Source of the DNA: Vibrio mimicus CAIM 602
GTDB taxonomy: Bacteria; Pseudomonadota; Gammaproteobacteria; Enterobacterales; Vibrionaceae
Direction of reading: 5' to 3'
DNA: 64,000 bases
Assembly: GCF_000338875.1 (NCBI RefSeq)
Contig: NZ_AOMO01000088.1
Coordinates: 1 to 64,000, forward strand
A program made the position numbers and the translations under genes. Below the pieces are notes generated by a model. That model worked only from the letters and a program-made list of their open reading frames with translations. It had not been told where the DNA came from and searched no databases. Shown in pieces: positions 36,280 through 45,895 of the stretch (position 1 is its first letter; each line of letters opens with the position of its first letter).

Positions 36280-37337
36280 TACTTGTCATCCTTTTTCAGT
36301 GGACGCCCTTCCACCGTCACTTCACTGACGCGAGCGTTGTTACGCATATTCACTATGCCTTGAACAACAATTTTTTCGCCAATGTCCAACCCTTGCTCAA
36401 TCACGACCTGATTTTCGACTCGAGCTCCAAGCTTGACCTCACGACGCTTAGCCATATTGTCCTCACCAATCACGTACACAAAACGTTTGGTTCCGGAATA
36501 TTCCAATGCCTGCACAGGAATGATCGGCGCATTGATAGCAGGGAAGTTGATCCGAGCTGACATTAACATCCCCGGCTTTAATCGCTGTTCAGGGTTAGGG
36601 AAATTCACTCGCACACGTAGGTTAAGTGTTTCTTGGTTAATTCTGGAATCTACCGCAACGACGGATCCTTCAAATGAGTGATTTGGCCAAGCATTACTGG
36701 TGCCCAACACCTTCATGCCTTTGCTGATCTGCGGTAAATAGCGTTCTGGAATTTGCAGATCAAGCTGCATCAAGGTCAAATTATCGAGAGTCAGCAACTC
36801 AGCCCCTGCACTCACCCACTTACCGCGGCTAAAATCGATAAAACCGACCGTACCGTCAAAAGGTGCGGTAATATGCAAATCGGCTAAATTGGCCTGCGCC
36901 GCATTCAGTCTTGCTTGGCCAATTTCCACTCGAGCTCGCTGTGCATCAATTTCGGTTGGAGTAATGGCGTTGCGTTTTAGCAAGCGTTCATATTCGGCTA
37001 ATTTGCGCTGCTCATCTTGCAAATACGCTTTTGCCTCAACCAAAGCCGCTTGTGCTTTATCATCATCCAATTGAACCAATAGCTGGCCTTTTTTAACCAA
37101 CTGATTGGCTTGAACCGCAATCACGTTCACTTTACCTGTCACCTCAGGGGCGATTTCCACCGACTGCTGTGCTTTGAGCTTGCCAACCAAAGAAAGAGAT
37201 TGAGAAATTTGGTGTGATTGAACTTGCTCAGTAACAACAGAAATAGCGGGGGGCTGAGCAGGTTCTTTGGCGGATAACACAGTGCTGTGCATAAGCACCG
37301 TCAATAATGTCAATGAAAGTACAGAGTTTTTGTTCAT
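36279..37337 (-). CDS. vexG: RND efflux membrane-fusion protein (VexG-like)
   Basis: A 352-residue periplasmic adaptor with a signal peptide (to about residue 23, VLSAKEP), a barrel-sandwich lipoyl domain (GKVNVIAVQANQLVKKGQLLVQLDD), a short alpha-hairpin with helical repeats (about 90-160), the return half ITAPFDGTVGFIDFS, and a membrane-proximal domain. It bridges the RND pump and an outer-membrane TolC-like channel. No channel gene is adjacent, so TolC from elsewhere is presumably used. No local regulator gene is present either. Confidence 0.9.
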   Translation of the reverse strand: MNKNSVLSLTLLTVLMHSTVLSAKEPAQPPAISVVTEQVQSHQISQSLSLVGKLKAQQSVEIAPEVTGKVNVIAVQANQLVKKGQLLVQLDDDKAQAALVEAKAYLQDEQRKLAEYERLLKRNAITPTEIDAQRARVEIGQARLNAAQANLADLHITAPFDGTVGFIDFSRGKWVSAGAELLTLDNLTLMQLDLQIPERYLPQISKGMKVLGTSNAWPNHSFEGSVVAVDSRINQETLNLRVRVNFPNPEQRLKPGMLMSARINFPAINAPIIPVQALEYSGTKRFVYVIGEDNMAKRREVKLGARVENQVVIEQGLDIGEKIVVQGIVNMRNNARVSEVTVEGRPLKKDDK

Positions 37338-37522
37338 AATCTGGCTTAGTGTCTGGAAAATCCGTTTATATTGTAGCGACTTATACGCAACTTGAACGTC
37401 AAGGAACGTAAAGATTGCCAGTAAAAGTGTAAGGTGCGCTGTGACTTAAGCAGATAAAACGATCAATTACTTGCCTCTTTGCCCAAAAAGACAGCATTCG
37501 ATTCAATTTGCTAAAAAAAGTG

Positions 37523-37550
37523 TTTACAGAGGGAGCGAGTTTGATAAGAT
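37523..37550 (+). promoter_or_regulatory. Predicted promoter of the tRNA-Tyr array
   Basis: TTTACA (37523-37528) and TAAGAT (37545-37550), 16 bases apart, followed by a GC-rich discriminator GCGCTCCGC as is usual for stringently controlled stable-RNA promoters. Confidence 0.65.
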
Positions 37551-37607
37551 GCGCTCCGCACTTGAGTGATGTGTTGGGAAAACATCGGTTAAGTATAAAA
37601 ATACCCT

Positions 37608-37692
<85 letters not shown>

Positions 37693-37777
37693 TATTCTTC
37701 TCGCAAGAGAAACCCTTGATTGATGCGTTGGGAAAACATCAGTTAAGTCTTTTCAGTAATGAAAAGAAAAACACCCT

Positions 37778-37862
<85 letters not shown>

Positions 37863-37946
37863 TATTCTCTCGTAAGAGAAACCCTTGATTGATGCGTTGG
37901 GAAAACGTCAGTTAAGTCTTTTCAGCAGTGAAAAGAAAAACACCCT

Positions 37947-38031
<85 letters not shown>

Positions 38032-38040
38032 TATACAGAA

Positions 38041-38066
38041 AGCCAGCTCATTGAGCTGGCTTTTTT
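38041..38066 (+). terminator. Terminator of the tRNA-Tyr array
   Basis: AGCCAGCTC (38041-38049) pairs with GAGCTGGCT (38053-38061), followed by TTTTT. Confidence 0.85.
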
Positions 38067-38090
38067 ACTTTCATCATCTGAACTTTCTGC

Positions 38091-38855
38091 TTATTGAGAT
38101 TGAAGTAAAGCATGAATACAGCTTTGCGCATCATCACAATCAACTTGTCCGGTTAAATCCGTCTGCAATAAAAAGCCTTGTTCCAAACTAATACAAGAAT
38201 TGCTGCCTTCCAGACAGAGAGGAAGAGACTGAGCCGAGAGTTTATCAAGCAGCATGATCGAGGTTTGTAGATTGCCCCCTGAATGCTCCGCAAACAATAA
38301 GGTTAACTCTGCGGCACTATTGAGCGATGCCAATGCGTTGATCAGTTGTTCATCCAATTCAGCCAAAGTAACCGAGTCCAAGTGATTCAGCGTCAATATA
38401 CCCTGATTCTGATCTGCATAACGCCAATCCACTACATTAAGCGACTCCTGCACATTCGCTCTTTGCATACTTTGCGCAGCTGGTTGGATGATCACTTGTA
38501 TTTGATCACTGTTCTTTCGTCCGCCACTGTCTTCTGCCGATAGTTCAAAAAGATAAGTTCCCGCGACTGTAGGATAAAGCACGCTCGCTTTTAATGTATC
38601 CGCGTTGAGTAAAGCAAGTGATTGAGGCCCTGAGACTTGTCGCCAAGTCATGTTTCTAATGGTATACACGGATAACTCAGACTTTGCGGAACCACTCAAC
38701 ATAATGTTATTAAGCGGTATTGTCAGTAACTGATCATCTCCTGCATTCACTGTGGGTTTGGTCAGTTTTTCTGTGTCTTTCCAATCATCGGAACTACACC
38801 CTGCTAGCAGAATAACAATACAAAATGTCTTCAATAAATGGGTTAACTTAAACAT
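38091..38855 (-). CDS. Predicted lipoprotein with an Ig/PKD-like domain
   Basis: A 254-residue protein with a lipoprotein signal peptide (lipobox LLAGC, cysteine at about residue 20). Residues about 35-125 look like a PKD/REJ-type beta-sandwich: VNAGDDQLLTIPL at the start, MTWRQVSGPQSLAL, and TVAGTYLFELSAEDSGGRKNSDQIQVII at the end. The C-terminal 120 residues have no family I recognise and include two cysteine pairs. It is 19 bases after the outer-membrane protein gene on the same strand, suggesting a shared envelope function. Confidence 0.75.
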   Translation of the reverse strand: MFKLTHLLKTFCIVILLAGCSSDDWKDTEKLTKPTVNAGDDQLLTIPLNNIMLSGSAKSELSVYTIRNMTWRQVSGPQSLALLNADTLKASVLYPTVAGTYLFELSAEDSGGRKNSDQIQVIIQPAAQSMQRANVQESLNVVDWRYADQNQGILTLNHLDSVTLAELDEQLINALASLNSAAELTLLFAEHSGGNLQTSIMLLDKLSAQSLPLCLEGSNSCISLEQGFLLQTDLTGQVDCDDAQSCIHALLQSQ

Positions 38856-38874
38856 GAGTCTTTCCTGTCATAGA

Positions 38875-39864
38875 TTAAAAGGTGTAACTAATACCAGTGG
38901 CGATAAAGGTGTTCTCACTGTCATAGAAATCGATTTGGGCATCTTGCTGCTGGTAACCCGCCATCACATTCAATTGGGTGTGGGAAAGTGCAAAGGGGTT
39001 TTGATAGCCATACACAGCAAACATGGCGAAAGCATCGTCATCTCGCTTGCGGCCAAAGACAGGGTTGTCCTGCTCATATTTGCTCTTGCTGCTACGTAAA
39101 GTCGCAACCACTTGATGCCTATCCAGATTCGCAAAGAAGCTAAGTTGTGCCGCGGTTTCTGTGCGGCTCTGCGCACTCCCTTCAGCCGCTTGATCTGTGT
39201 AATAGAACCCAGGGGATAACATAATGCTCATAGAAAGCGGGAAATGTATTTCGGCACCTAATCGTTGATAGGTGCTACTGCGTAACAGCGAATGTTGTTC
39301 ACTAGCGGTGAGAGCTTGTGATTGACCTATGATGTCATGCTCAATCTCACTGTCTGCGTAGGCATATTTCAGTGTGACCGGAAAAGGAAGACTGACCTCG
39401 AGAGCGGTTCGCGCACCAACGACATTGTGATCGGTTTTTGTGCGTTGTAAGCCAGTGAGATAAGGGTCTTGCCACGTTTCATCCATGCCGGGAATGTTGC
39501 CAAACACAGCAAGCGTGAGGTAAGTATTCGCGGTAATTTGTCCAATCCATCCCAGCTCACTTTGAAACTGAGCTTCACTTATCTGATCTTCACTATTTCC
39601 AAAGAAGAGTGCCTGATGACCAAATGTATATTGCAAGCGGCCTAAGATAAGGGGAGAAACGGTTTCGAGCTGTTTCCCTGTTCCATTTAAACTTTGAGTG
39701 ATGGCATTGCTGTCATCCGTATTCAATTGGGAATTGGTTTGGCTAAAACCAGCATTTAAGCTGATATCGCCACTAAACCCGGGGCGCCATTCAGTGGGTT
39801 TAGCCAAACTGGGGATTGAGAAAAAGGCGCAACTCAGCAATAGCGCCAATGGTTTACGATTCAT
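38875..39864 (-). CDS. Predicted outer-membrane protein, DUF2860-like
   Basis: A 329-residue exported protein (signal peptide to about residue 21, PSLAKPTEW). The mature part consists of amphipathic beta strands rich in aromatic residues and ends in ISYTF, a typical outer-membrane beta-barrel C-terminus. The N-terminal FSGDISLNAGFSQTNSQ reminds me of DUF2860, a family of Vibrio outer-membrane proteins of unknown function; the assignment is tentative. The two-component genes directly upstream on the same strand may control it. Confidence 0.7.
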   Translation of the reverse strand: MNRKPLALLLSCAFFSIPSLAKPTEWRPGFSGDISLNAGFSQTNSQLNTDDSNAITQSLNGTGKQLETVSPLILGRLQYTFGHQALFFGNSEDQISEAQFQSELGWIGQITANTYLTLAVFGNIPGMDETWQDPYLTGLQRTKTDHNVVGARTALEVSLPFPVTLKYAYADSEIEHDIIGQSQALTASEQHSLLRSSTYQRLGAEIHFPLSMSIMLSPGFYYTDQAAEGSAQSRTETAAQLSFFANLDRHQVVATLRSSKSKYEQDNPVFGRKRDDDAFAMFAVYGYQNPFALSHTQLNVMAGYQQQDAQIDFYDSENTFIATGISYTF

Positions 39865-39940
39865 GCTAACTCCTTGTAAGTGGGTTCATTCCTCCACCCA
39901 ATCAAGTTAACATCGAAGCGATGACTGACTCTTTAGCAAT

Positions 39941-41566
39941 TCATTGACTATTTGTATCCAACTTGGTCACATTTCCCACCGCAATCTCTTTCGGCCAACG
40001 CAATTCAAAACGCGCACCACCGAGTAAGTCCGAACGTTTCACCTCGACTTGGCCTTGATGCCAACGAGTAATTTGCTTAACAATCGCTAACCCAAGACCG
40101 TGCCCTTTTTCACTGTTGCGTTCCTGATTATTCAGTTGCACAAAAGGTTCAAAAATACGTTCAACATCGTCAGCAGAGATGCCCACACCATCATCTTCAA
40201 CGATCAATATCAGCTCTCCTTGAGCTTCGTTCAAAGAAAGACGTATTTCCTGCTTGGCATACCGCGCTGCATTGCTTAGCAGGTTTTTAACGGCTCGTAA
40301 TAAAGCCCGATGGTCGACAAACAGCTTCTGCTGACGTAGATAATCCGATACGTCCACTTGCAGTTTAAGATGCGGATTCTCAAGCCGGAAAAGGTCGGCT
40401 TCCGCGTCTAAATTCTCCGTGAAATAGCAGTAAGAAAAATGGCTGATGTCGGTGATTCGGTTATAGCGCGACAGCACTAAGGTTTGATTGATCAAGTGGT
40501 CAAGGTCTTCAATGCTGGAATGAATGATTTGGCGGTATTTGTCTTTTTGGCTTTGCGCTATGTCTGGATCATCCAACATTTCAAAGGCAAAACGCAGACG
40601 ATAAAGCGGTGTTCGCAAATCATGTGCAATCGCATTAGTGAGGGTTCTTTGACTCGCGATCAGTTTTTCAATGTTGTTGGCCATTTGATTGAAGGACTCG
40701 CTCAATTGAGAGATCACCGAAAGCCGAGAGGTTGAAGCTCGTTTTGAAAGTACGCCTTGCCCAAACTCATTAGCGGTTTTCACCAGCCGTTTGAGATCTC
40801 GCCACAAGGGAAAAATCCACATCACTAAGGCAATAGAAATACCTAAAAAGAACAACCCCGCGATGGCAGTCGTCAGTTTCAGTTGCGTTTGATAGGAGAT
40901 ATTGTCTTCAACATGTAGCCAGACTCCCTCATCAAGCGGAGCCAGTAAAATCATGCTGCCTTGGGGATTCAGATAGCTGATCATCTGCCCTTTGGCTGCA
41001 CCGAGCTTTTCCTGCTCAATCGGCAATAAATCGGCTTCTCGCACTAAACTCAGTTTTAGCGGAATCAAGCGATTCTGCTCCGCGATACTGCTTTCCCACT
41101 GGCTACGAGGCTGACTACGCAGATCTTCAATGGCGAGTGATAGTGTTCCTCGCGCTTGGTTTAATGCGCCCTGTTCTCTGGATTCATTAATCGCGAAATA
41201 GAGCACCTTATTACTGTTCAGGACTCGTTGTAATAAAACATTGGGGTCGCCATCTTGGAAAATAAGCTCGCCACTTTGTAAAGCGGGATAAAACAAAGTG
41301 GAAGATGCGTAGCTCTCTAACTCATCCAAACGTAACGAGTAAGTAAAATATTGGGCATAATGTTCGATGATTACAGGCCACTCGGTAGGTGGCGCTTGCT
41401 GTAGCTTTCCTGATAGAAACGAAAAGTTGCTTCGGTAAACCGGCTTATAGAAGTCTTCCGACAGAGTGCGTGTAAGCTGTTGGATCGGGTTAAATTGATT
41501 GGGGATACTGAGCAATAAAATGGGGAGAAAAACTGCGACCCAAAGCACCCAAAATGCTCTAATCAT
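39941..41566 (-). CDS. Sensor histidine kinase, RstB-like
   Basis: A 541-residue membrane sensor: N-terminal helix, a periplasmic domain of about 210 residues, a second helix near residue 235, a HAMP domain, HisKA with the phospho-acceptor H box NAIAHDLRTPL (about residue 330), and HATPase_c with LLSNAARYA, DDGVGIS and GHGLGLAI. The periplasmic part resembles RstB/CpxA-type sensors. I start at ATG 41566, which overlaps the regulator stop (ATGA) and follows GGGGAGTGG. The signal is unknown; the outer-membrane protein and lipoprotein downstream are candidate outputs. Confidence 0.85.
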   Translation of the reverse strand: MIRAFWVLWVAVFLPILLLSIPNQFNPIQQLTRTLSEDFYKPVYRSNFSFLSGKLQQAPPTEWPVIIEHYAQYFTYSLRLDELESYASSTLFYPALQSGELIFQDGDPNVLLQRVLNSNKVLYFAINESREQGALNQARGTLSLAIEDLRSQPRSQWESSIAEQNRLIPLKLSLVREADLLPIEQEKLGAAKGQMISYLNPQGSMILLAPLDEGVWLHVEDNISYQTQLKLTTAIAGLFFLGISIALVMWIFPLWRDLKRLVKTANEFGQGVLSKRASTSRLSVISQLSESFNQMANNIEKLIASQRTLTNAIAHDLRTPLYRLRFAFEMLDDPDIAQSQKDKYRQIIHSSIEDLDHLINQTLVLSRYNRITDISHFSYCYFTENLDAEADLFRLENPHLKLQVDVSDYLRQQKLFVDHRALLRAVKNLLSNAARYAKQEIRLSLNEAQGELILIVEDDGVGISADDVERIFEPFVQLNNQERNSEKGHGLGLAIVKQITRWHQGQVEVKRSDLLGGARFELRWPKEIAVGNVTKLDTNSQ

Positions 41567-42285
41567 TGCCACTCCCCTTCTTGTACCGCACACAGCTGAT
41601 AACCCCGGCCGCGGATGGTTTTAATCAGTCTAGGTTCATTCGGGTCATCGTTAAGTGCTCGCCTTAGTCTTGAAATCCTCCGATCAATGGAGCGGTCTAA
41701 ACCATCATATTCAAAACCTCGGATCTGTTGGGCTATGTCATCCCGCGTGACTATGGTGCCAACATTTTGCGCAAGCAGGTATAGAAGCTCAAATTCACTC
41801 GTAGTTAACCTGACTGGGCATTGCGCTAACAGCACCGCCCTGTGTTGCAGATTCATCCATAAAGACCCGATGCGTAACTCATATTTATCGCCTTGAGTAT
41901 TGCGCTCTTGGCGACGCAACAGAGCACGTATTCGAGAAAGCAACAGCCGCGGTTTAACTTGCTTTACGACATAATCGTCTGCGCCAAGTTCTAAGCCCAT
42001 CATTTGATCGATGTCGTCATCGAGTGCCGTTTGCATCAAGATCATGCCTCGATATTGTTCACGAATAGCACGGCAAACTTCCATACCGCTTTGACCGGGC
42101 AACATAATATCCAAAATGACCAGATCGGGTTGCGCAGTCAAGATGCTATCTACCGCTTGAAGGCCATCAGTAACGATAGTGACATCAAATTCATAGTGGT
42201 TAAGAAAATCTTTAATCAGCTCCGCAAGCTCTAAGTCATCTTCAACCAGAATCACTCGGTAAGATTGAGGTAAAGTCCCGTTCAT
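41563..42285 (-). CDS. OmpR/RstA-family response regulator
   Basis: A 240-residue transcriptional regulator: receiver domain with acidic pocket LVEDDLE, phosphorylation aspartate in LVILDIMLPGQSG, conserved lysine in DDYVVKQVKPRLLLSRI, and a C-terminal winged helix (TSEFELLYLLAQNVGTIVTR; SIDRRISRLRRAL). It is paired with the kinase gene by a 4-base overlap. The start is uncertain: ATG 42285 is preferred, with ATG 42300 and a TTG at 42315 in frame upstream. I do not know a named orthologue in V. cholerae. Confidence 0.85.
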   Translation of the reverse strand: MNGTLPQSYRVILVEDDLELAELIKDFLNHYEFDVTIVTDGLQAVDSILTAQPDLVILDIMLPGQSGMEVCRAIREQYRGMILMQTALDDDIDQMMGLELGADDYVVKQVKPRLLLSRIRALLRRQERNTQGDKYELRIGSLWMNLQHRAVLLAQCPVRLTTSEFELLYLLAQNVGTIVTRDDIAQQIRGFEYDGLDRSIDRRISRLRRALNDDPNEPRLIKTIRGRGYQLCAVQEGEWQ

Positions 42286-42369
42286 TATGTCCACATCCAT
42301 TGGGCAAGAATCCAAACTATAGCGGATTGAGCTTAACCGTTATGTGACGATTTGTGACCAACCAAGAAC

Positions 42370-42398
42370 AAAAAAGCCCCGACAGTGCGGGGCTAAAA
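42370..42398 (-). terminator. Terminator of the treBC operon
   Basis: AGCCCC/GGGGCT stem (42375-42380 and 42389-42394); on the minus strand it is followed by a run of six Ts. Confidence 0.8.
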
Positions 42399-42410
42399 AG
42401 TGATTGAAAT

Positions 42411-44099
42411 CTAAAGGGGAGACTCAATCAGGATTATGCGTGTCTCGTACGGGCGTAGCACTTGATGTGCTAATACGCGCTGTAACTCAATCCCCGGATA
42501 ATTACCCAGTAAATAGAGCGCATCATCCAGTGGCAATTCAGGTAAAACACACTCTGTTTCGTGGCCGTAATAGTTATTTAAACAAATGAGTATCTGTTTC
42601 TGATTGCGACGCTGGTAGGCAAAAATCTCTTTATGATCAGGCAGCAAATCTGTGTAGTCACCATCGGTGATCACCTTAACCTTTTTGCGCAGCGATAATA
42701 ATCGGCGATAAAAGTAAAACACAGAATGCGGGTCTTCCAAAGCGGCTTGAGCGTTAATATCAGAGTAGTTACTCGCCAGATCAATCCACGGTTCGCCACG
42801 AGTAAAACCGGCATGACGACTCGCATCCCACTGCATAGGAGTACGAGAGTTATCACGCGACTTTTGCGCCAGAATAGCCAGCATTTCACTTTCTGGCATC
42901 CCTTGTTGCTGCACCATCATCTGGTGGACGTTAATGCTTTCCACATCACGATATTGCTTAATCGAGGTAAACCCTGGATTGGTCATTCCAATCTCTTCAC
43001 CTTGGTAGATATAGGGTGTGCCTTGCATTAAGTGAATAGTCGCGGCGAGCATTTTGGCCGACTCCACTCGATACTGCTGATCATTGCCTAAACGGCTCAC
43101 AATCCGCGGCTGATCGTGGTTACACCAAAACAGCGCACCCCACCCTTTACCATTAAGTCCCGTTTGCCAATGATTAAAGATTTGCTTGAGTTGCAGAAAA
43201 TCAAATGGCGCATTGGTCCACTTTTCCCCATTCGGGTAATCGACTTTCAAATGATGGAAGTTAAACACCATAGAAAGCTCTCGCCCATCCAGCGCGGAAT
43301 ACTGTTGGCAATGTTCCAAGGTAGTTGAAGACATTTCGCCCACGGTTACGCTGCCATAACGCTGAAAGACATCTCGACTGATCTCTTGCAGATACTCATG
43401 CACACGCGGGCCATCGGTATAAAAACGGCGGCCATCGCCCGTTTCATCATCAGCAAAGTCTTGCTGTTTGGAAATCAGGTTAATCACATCAAGCCGGAAA
43501 CCATCGACGCCTTTTTCCGCCCAAAAGCTAATGATTTTTTTGACTTCTTCCCGAACTTGCGGATTTTCCCAATTGAGGTCGGCCTGCTGTTTGGCAAACA
43601 GATGCAAATAATATTCGCCCGTTGCTTCATCCAACTCCCATGCACTGCCACCAAATTTAGATTGCCAGTTATTCGGCACACCACCGTTAACCGGTTTGCG
43701 CCAAATGTAGTAATCACGATAAGGGCTAGAGTGATCGCCCAGCGCAGATTGGAACCAAGCGTGTTCGGTTGAGGTGTGGTTAACCACGATATCCATGATG
43801 ATGCGAACACCGCGCCGATGCGCTTCACTCAGCAACTGTTCAAAATCCTGCATGGTGCCAAAATCAGGATTGATCGCGTAGTAATCGGCAATGTCATAGC
43901 CATTATCGACCATGGGCGATTCATAAATTGGCGTCAGCCAGATCGCATCAATGCCTAATTTCTGCAGATAATCGAGTTTACTGATGATGCCTTGCAGATC
44001 CCCTACACCTTTTGCGCCACTATCACAGAAACTTTTCGGGTAAATTTGATAAATCGCCGCGGTTTTCCACCATGGTGTGGGCTGCGTTGAATTGCTCAT
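42411..44099 (-). CDS. treC: Trehalose-6-phosphate hydrolase TreC
   Basis: TreC (GH13) splits imported trehalose-6-phosphate into glucose and glucose-6-phosphate in the cytoplasm. The 562-residue protein has the GH13 regions: DIVVNHTS, GFRLDVINL with the nucleophile aspartate, VGEMSS with the acid/base glutamate, and FWCNHDQPRI. I start at ATG 44099, giving MSNSTQPTPWWK, because the longer GTG start at 44111 lacks family support and GAGAAG lies before 44099. It is 80 bases after treB in the same operon. Confidence 0.93.
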   Translation of the reverse strand: MSNSTQPTPWWKTAAIYQIYPKSFCDSGAKGVGDLQGIISKLDYLQKLGIDAIWLTPIYESPMVDNGYDIADYYAINPDFGTMQDFEQLLSEAHRRGVRIIMDIVVNHTSTEHAWFQSALGDHSSPYRDYYIWRKPVNGGVPNNWQSKFGGSAWELDEATGEYYLHLFAKQQADLNWENPQVREEVKKIISFWAEKGVDGFRLDVINLISKQQDFADDETGDGRRFYTDGPRVHEYLQEISRDVFQRYGSVTVGEMSSTTLEHCQQYSALDGRELSMVFNFHHLKVDYPNGEKWTNAPFDFLQLKQIFNHWQTGLNGKGWGALFWCNHDQPRIVSRLGNDQQYRVESAKMLAATIHLMQGTPYIYQGEEIGMTNPGFTSIKQYRDVESINVHQMMVQQQGMPESEMLAILAQKSRDNSRTPMQWDASRHAGFTRGEPWIDLASNYSDINAQAALEDPHSVFYFYRRLLSLRKKVKVITDGDYTDLLPDHKEIFAYQRRNQKQILICLNNYYGHETECVLPELPLDDALYLLGNYPGIELQRVLAHQVLRPYETRIILIESPL

Positions 44100-44179
44100 A
44101 CAACTTCTCACTTACTCAAAAATCTTACTAAAAACAGAGAAAAGGAGTGGAACAAGCCACTCCCAGATAGTGTTATGGT

Positions 44180-45604
44180 TTAGGCTGTGGCAGCAGCAAG
44201 TTTGCCAGCGCGCTCTGCTCGTTTGTACATCACCAATGTCAGTGATACGGGAACAACAATCGCAATCAGCATGGCGACTAGGTAAATACTCCAATACTGT
44301 GGCTGAATGGAAAGAATGCCGGGTAAACCGCCTACACCAATGCCGTTCGCCATCACACCAGCACTGCCACATACAGCCGCAGCCAAAGCACTGCCAGTCA
44401 TCGCGCTGAGCATAGGGAATTTGTATTTAAGGTTGATACCGTACATCGCAGGCTCAGTAACCCCAAGGTAGGCTGAAATCGCCGCAGGCACGGAGATATC
44501 TCGCTCGCCCTGCTTTTTGCTGATGATAATGATGCCCACCACCGCCGAAGCTTGGGCGATGTTTGAAAGGGCAATCAGAGGCCAAATCGGTGTACCGCCT
44601 AGCTCCTGCATCAGTTGCAGATCCACCGCGTTCGTCGTGTGATGAATCCCCGTAATCACTAAAGGCGCATACAGGAAGCCAAACAAGGTCGAACCAATCA
44701 CCGCGAAATCACCGGTCATCGCCGCTTTCGCTGCAAACGCTACCCCATCACCAATTACACGACCAAACGGGCCGATAAAGGCATGGGCAAGGACAACAGA
44801 AACAATGATCGAAACAAACGGCACCACTACCAAATAGAGGTAAGAAGGCACGATGCGTCTTAGGTTATTTTCAATAAAAGCCAACATGACCCCTGCCAAA
44901 ATCGCGGGGATCACCTGAGCTTGGTAACCGACTTTCTCAATCGCAAATAACCCAAAGTCCCACACTTCCGGCACTTGCTTACCAATTAAGTAAGCGTTCA
45001 TGAGCTGCGGGGAAACCAGCGTAACCCCAAGGGTAATGCCGAGAATTGGCGTGCCACCGAGTTTTTTCACGGTTGACCAACAGACACCGACAGGCAGGAA
45101 GAAGAAGATCGCTTCACCAATCAGCCACAAAAACGCATGTACCGATGCCCAAAACTGACTGATTTCAGTCAGGGTTTTGCCATCAAACATGCGAATGTCG
45201 CCAATCACATTTCGAAAACCGAGAATCAAACCACCCGTGATGATCGCAGGAAGCAGTGGCACGAAAATTTCAGCTAAATGGGAGATGCCACGTTCCAAGA
45301 TGCTCATATTTTGGCGAGCTGCAATTTTCGCATCCTCTTTCGAAGCCGCTTGTTTACCCGTCTGCTCCAGCAGCATTTTGTAGACTTGATCGACTTCGGT
45401 ACCAATCACCACCTGAAACTGCCCTGCATTAGTAAAGCAACCTTTCACCATACTGAGTGCTTCCAAACCGGCTTTGTCAGCCTGCTCCGGCTGATTCAGC
45501 ACAAAGCGTAAGCGTGTCAAACAGTGAGTAACACTGGCGATGTTACCTTCGCCTCCCACCAGTTCGATAAGACGCGCAACGTCTTGTTTCGCTATCTTAC
45601 TCAT
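44180..45604 (-). CDS. treB: Trehalose-specific PTS enzyme IIBC, TreB
   Basis: TreB imports trehalose and phosphorylates it to trehalose-6-phosphate. The 474-residue protein has an N-terminal EIIB domain with the phosphocysteine in VTHCLTRLRF (about residue 27), then a ten-helix EIIC domain (GITGIHHT-like VITGIHHTTNAVDLQ and the GVTEPAMYGINLKYKFPML motif). I start at ATG 45604 (MSKIAKQDV), as in E. coli TreB; a GTG at 45616 is an alternative. Two TreR-type operators lie 40-112 bases upstream. Confidence 0.93.
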   Translation of the reverse strand: MSKIAKQDVARLIELVGGEGNIASVTHCLTRLRFVLNQPEQADKAGLEALSMVKGCFTNAGQFQVVIGTEVDQVYKMLLEQTGKQAASKEDAKIAARQNMSILERGISHLAEIFVPLLPAIITGGLILGFRNVIGDIRMFDGKTLTEISQFWASVHAFLWLIGEAIFFFLPVGVCWSTVKKLGGTPILGITLGVTLVSPQLMNAYLIGKQVPEVWDFGLFAIEKVGYQAQVIPAILAGVMLAFIENNLRRIVPSYLYLVVVPFVSIIVSVVLAHAFIGPFGRVIGDGVAFAAKAAMTGDFAVIGSTLFGFLYAPLVITGIHHTTNAVDLQLMQELGGTPIWPLIALSNIAQASAVVGIIIISKKQGERDISVPAAISAYLGVTEPAMYGINLKYKFPMLSAMTGSALAAAVCGSAGVMANGIGVGGLPGILSIQPQYWSIYLVAMLIAIVVPVSLTLVMYKRAERAGKLAAATA

Positions 45605-45643
45605 ATCCTTGTCCACCCTATTGAATTGTTGTCATCACCATCA

Positions 45644-45657
45644 TGGGAACATTCCCA
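45644..45657 (-). promoter_or_regulatory. TreR operator, proximal
   Basis: TGGGAACATTCCCA, a perfect or near-perfect palindrome matching the TreR box GGGAACGTTCCC, 40 bases before treB. Confidence 0.75.
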
Positions 45658-45699
45658 AATCAACTGATGCGATATTGACACAATGCATAAAAGATAAAA

Positions 45700-45715
45700 A
45701 TGGGAACAATCCCAT
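45700..45715 (-). promoter_or_regulatory. TreR operator, distal
   Basis: ATGGGAACAATCCCAT, a second copy of the same palindrome, 56 bases from the first. Two operators spaced by about five helical turns could allow looping or double occlusion of the treB promoter. Confidence 0.75.
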
Positions 45716-45895
45716 AAATTGAAAGTGATCACATTGTTCGTTATTTGTTCATCAGTTTAGTGTAGTAAAACGGAGGTAAAACCATTGCTGTTGTAAACCA
45801 ATGGCAAACAGACTCATCCGCCAGAGCAGAGAAGCGTTAATTGATTGGGATGAGGAAAATCCTCTTCACTAGTTCAAAAGAAAGGAACTGAACAA

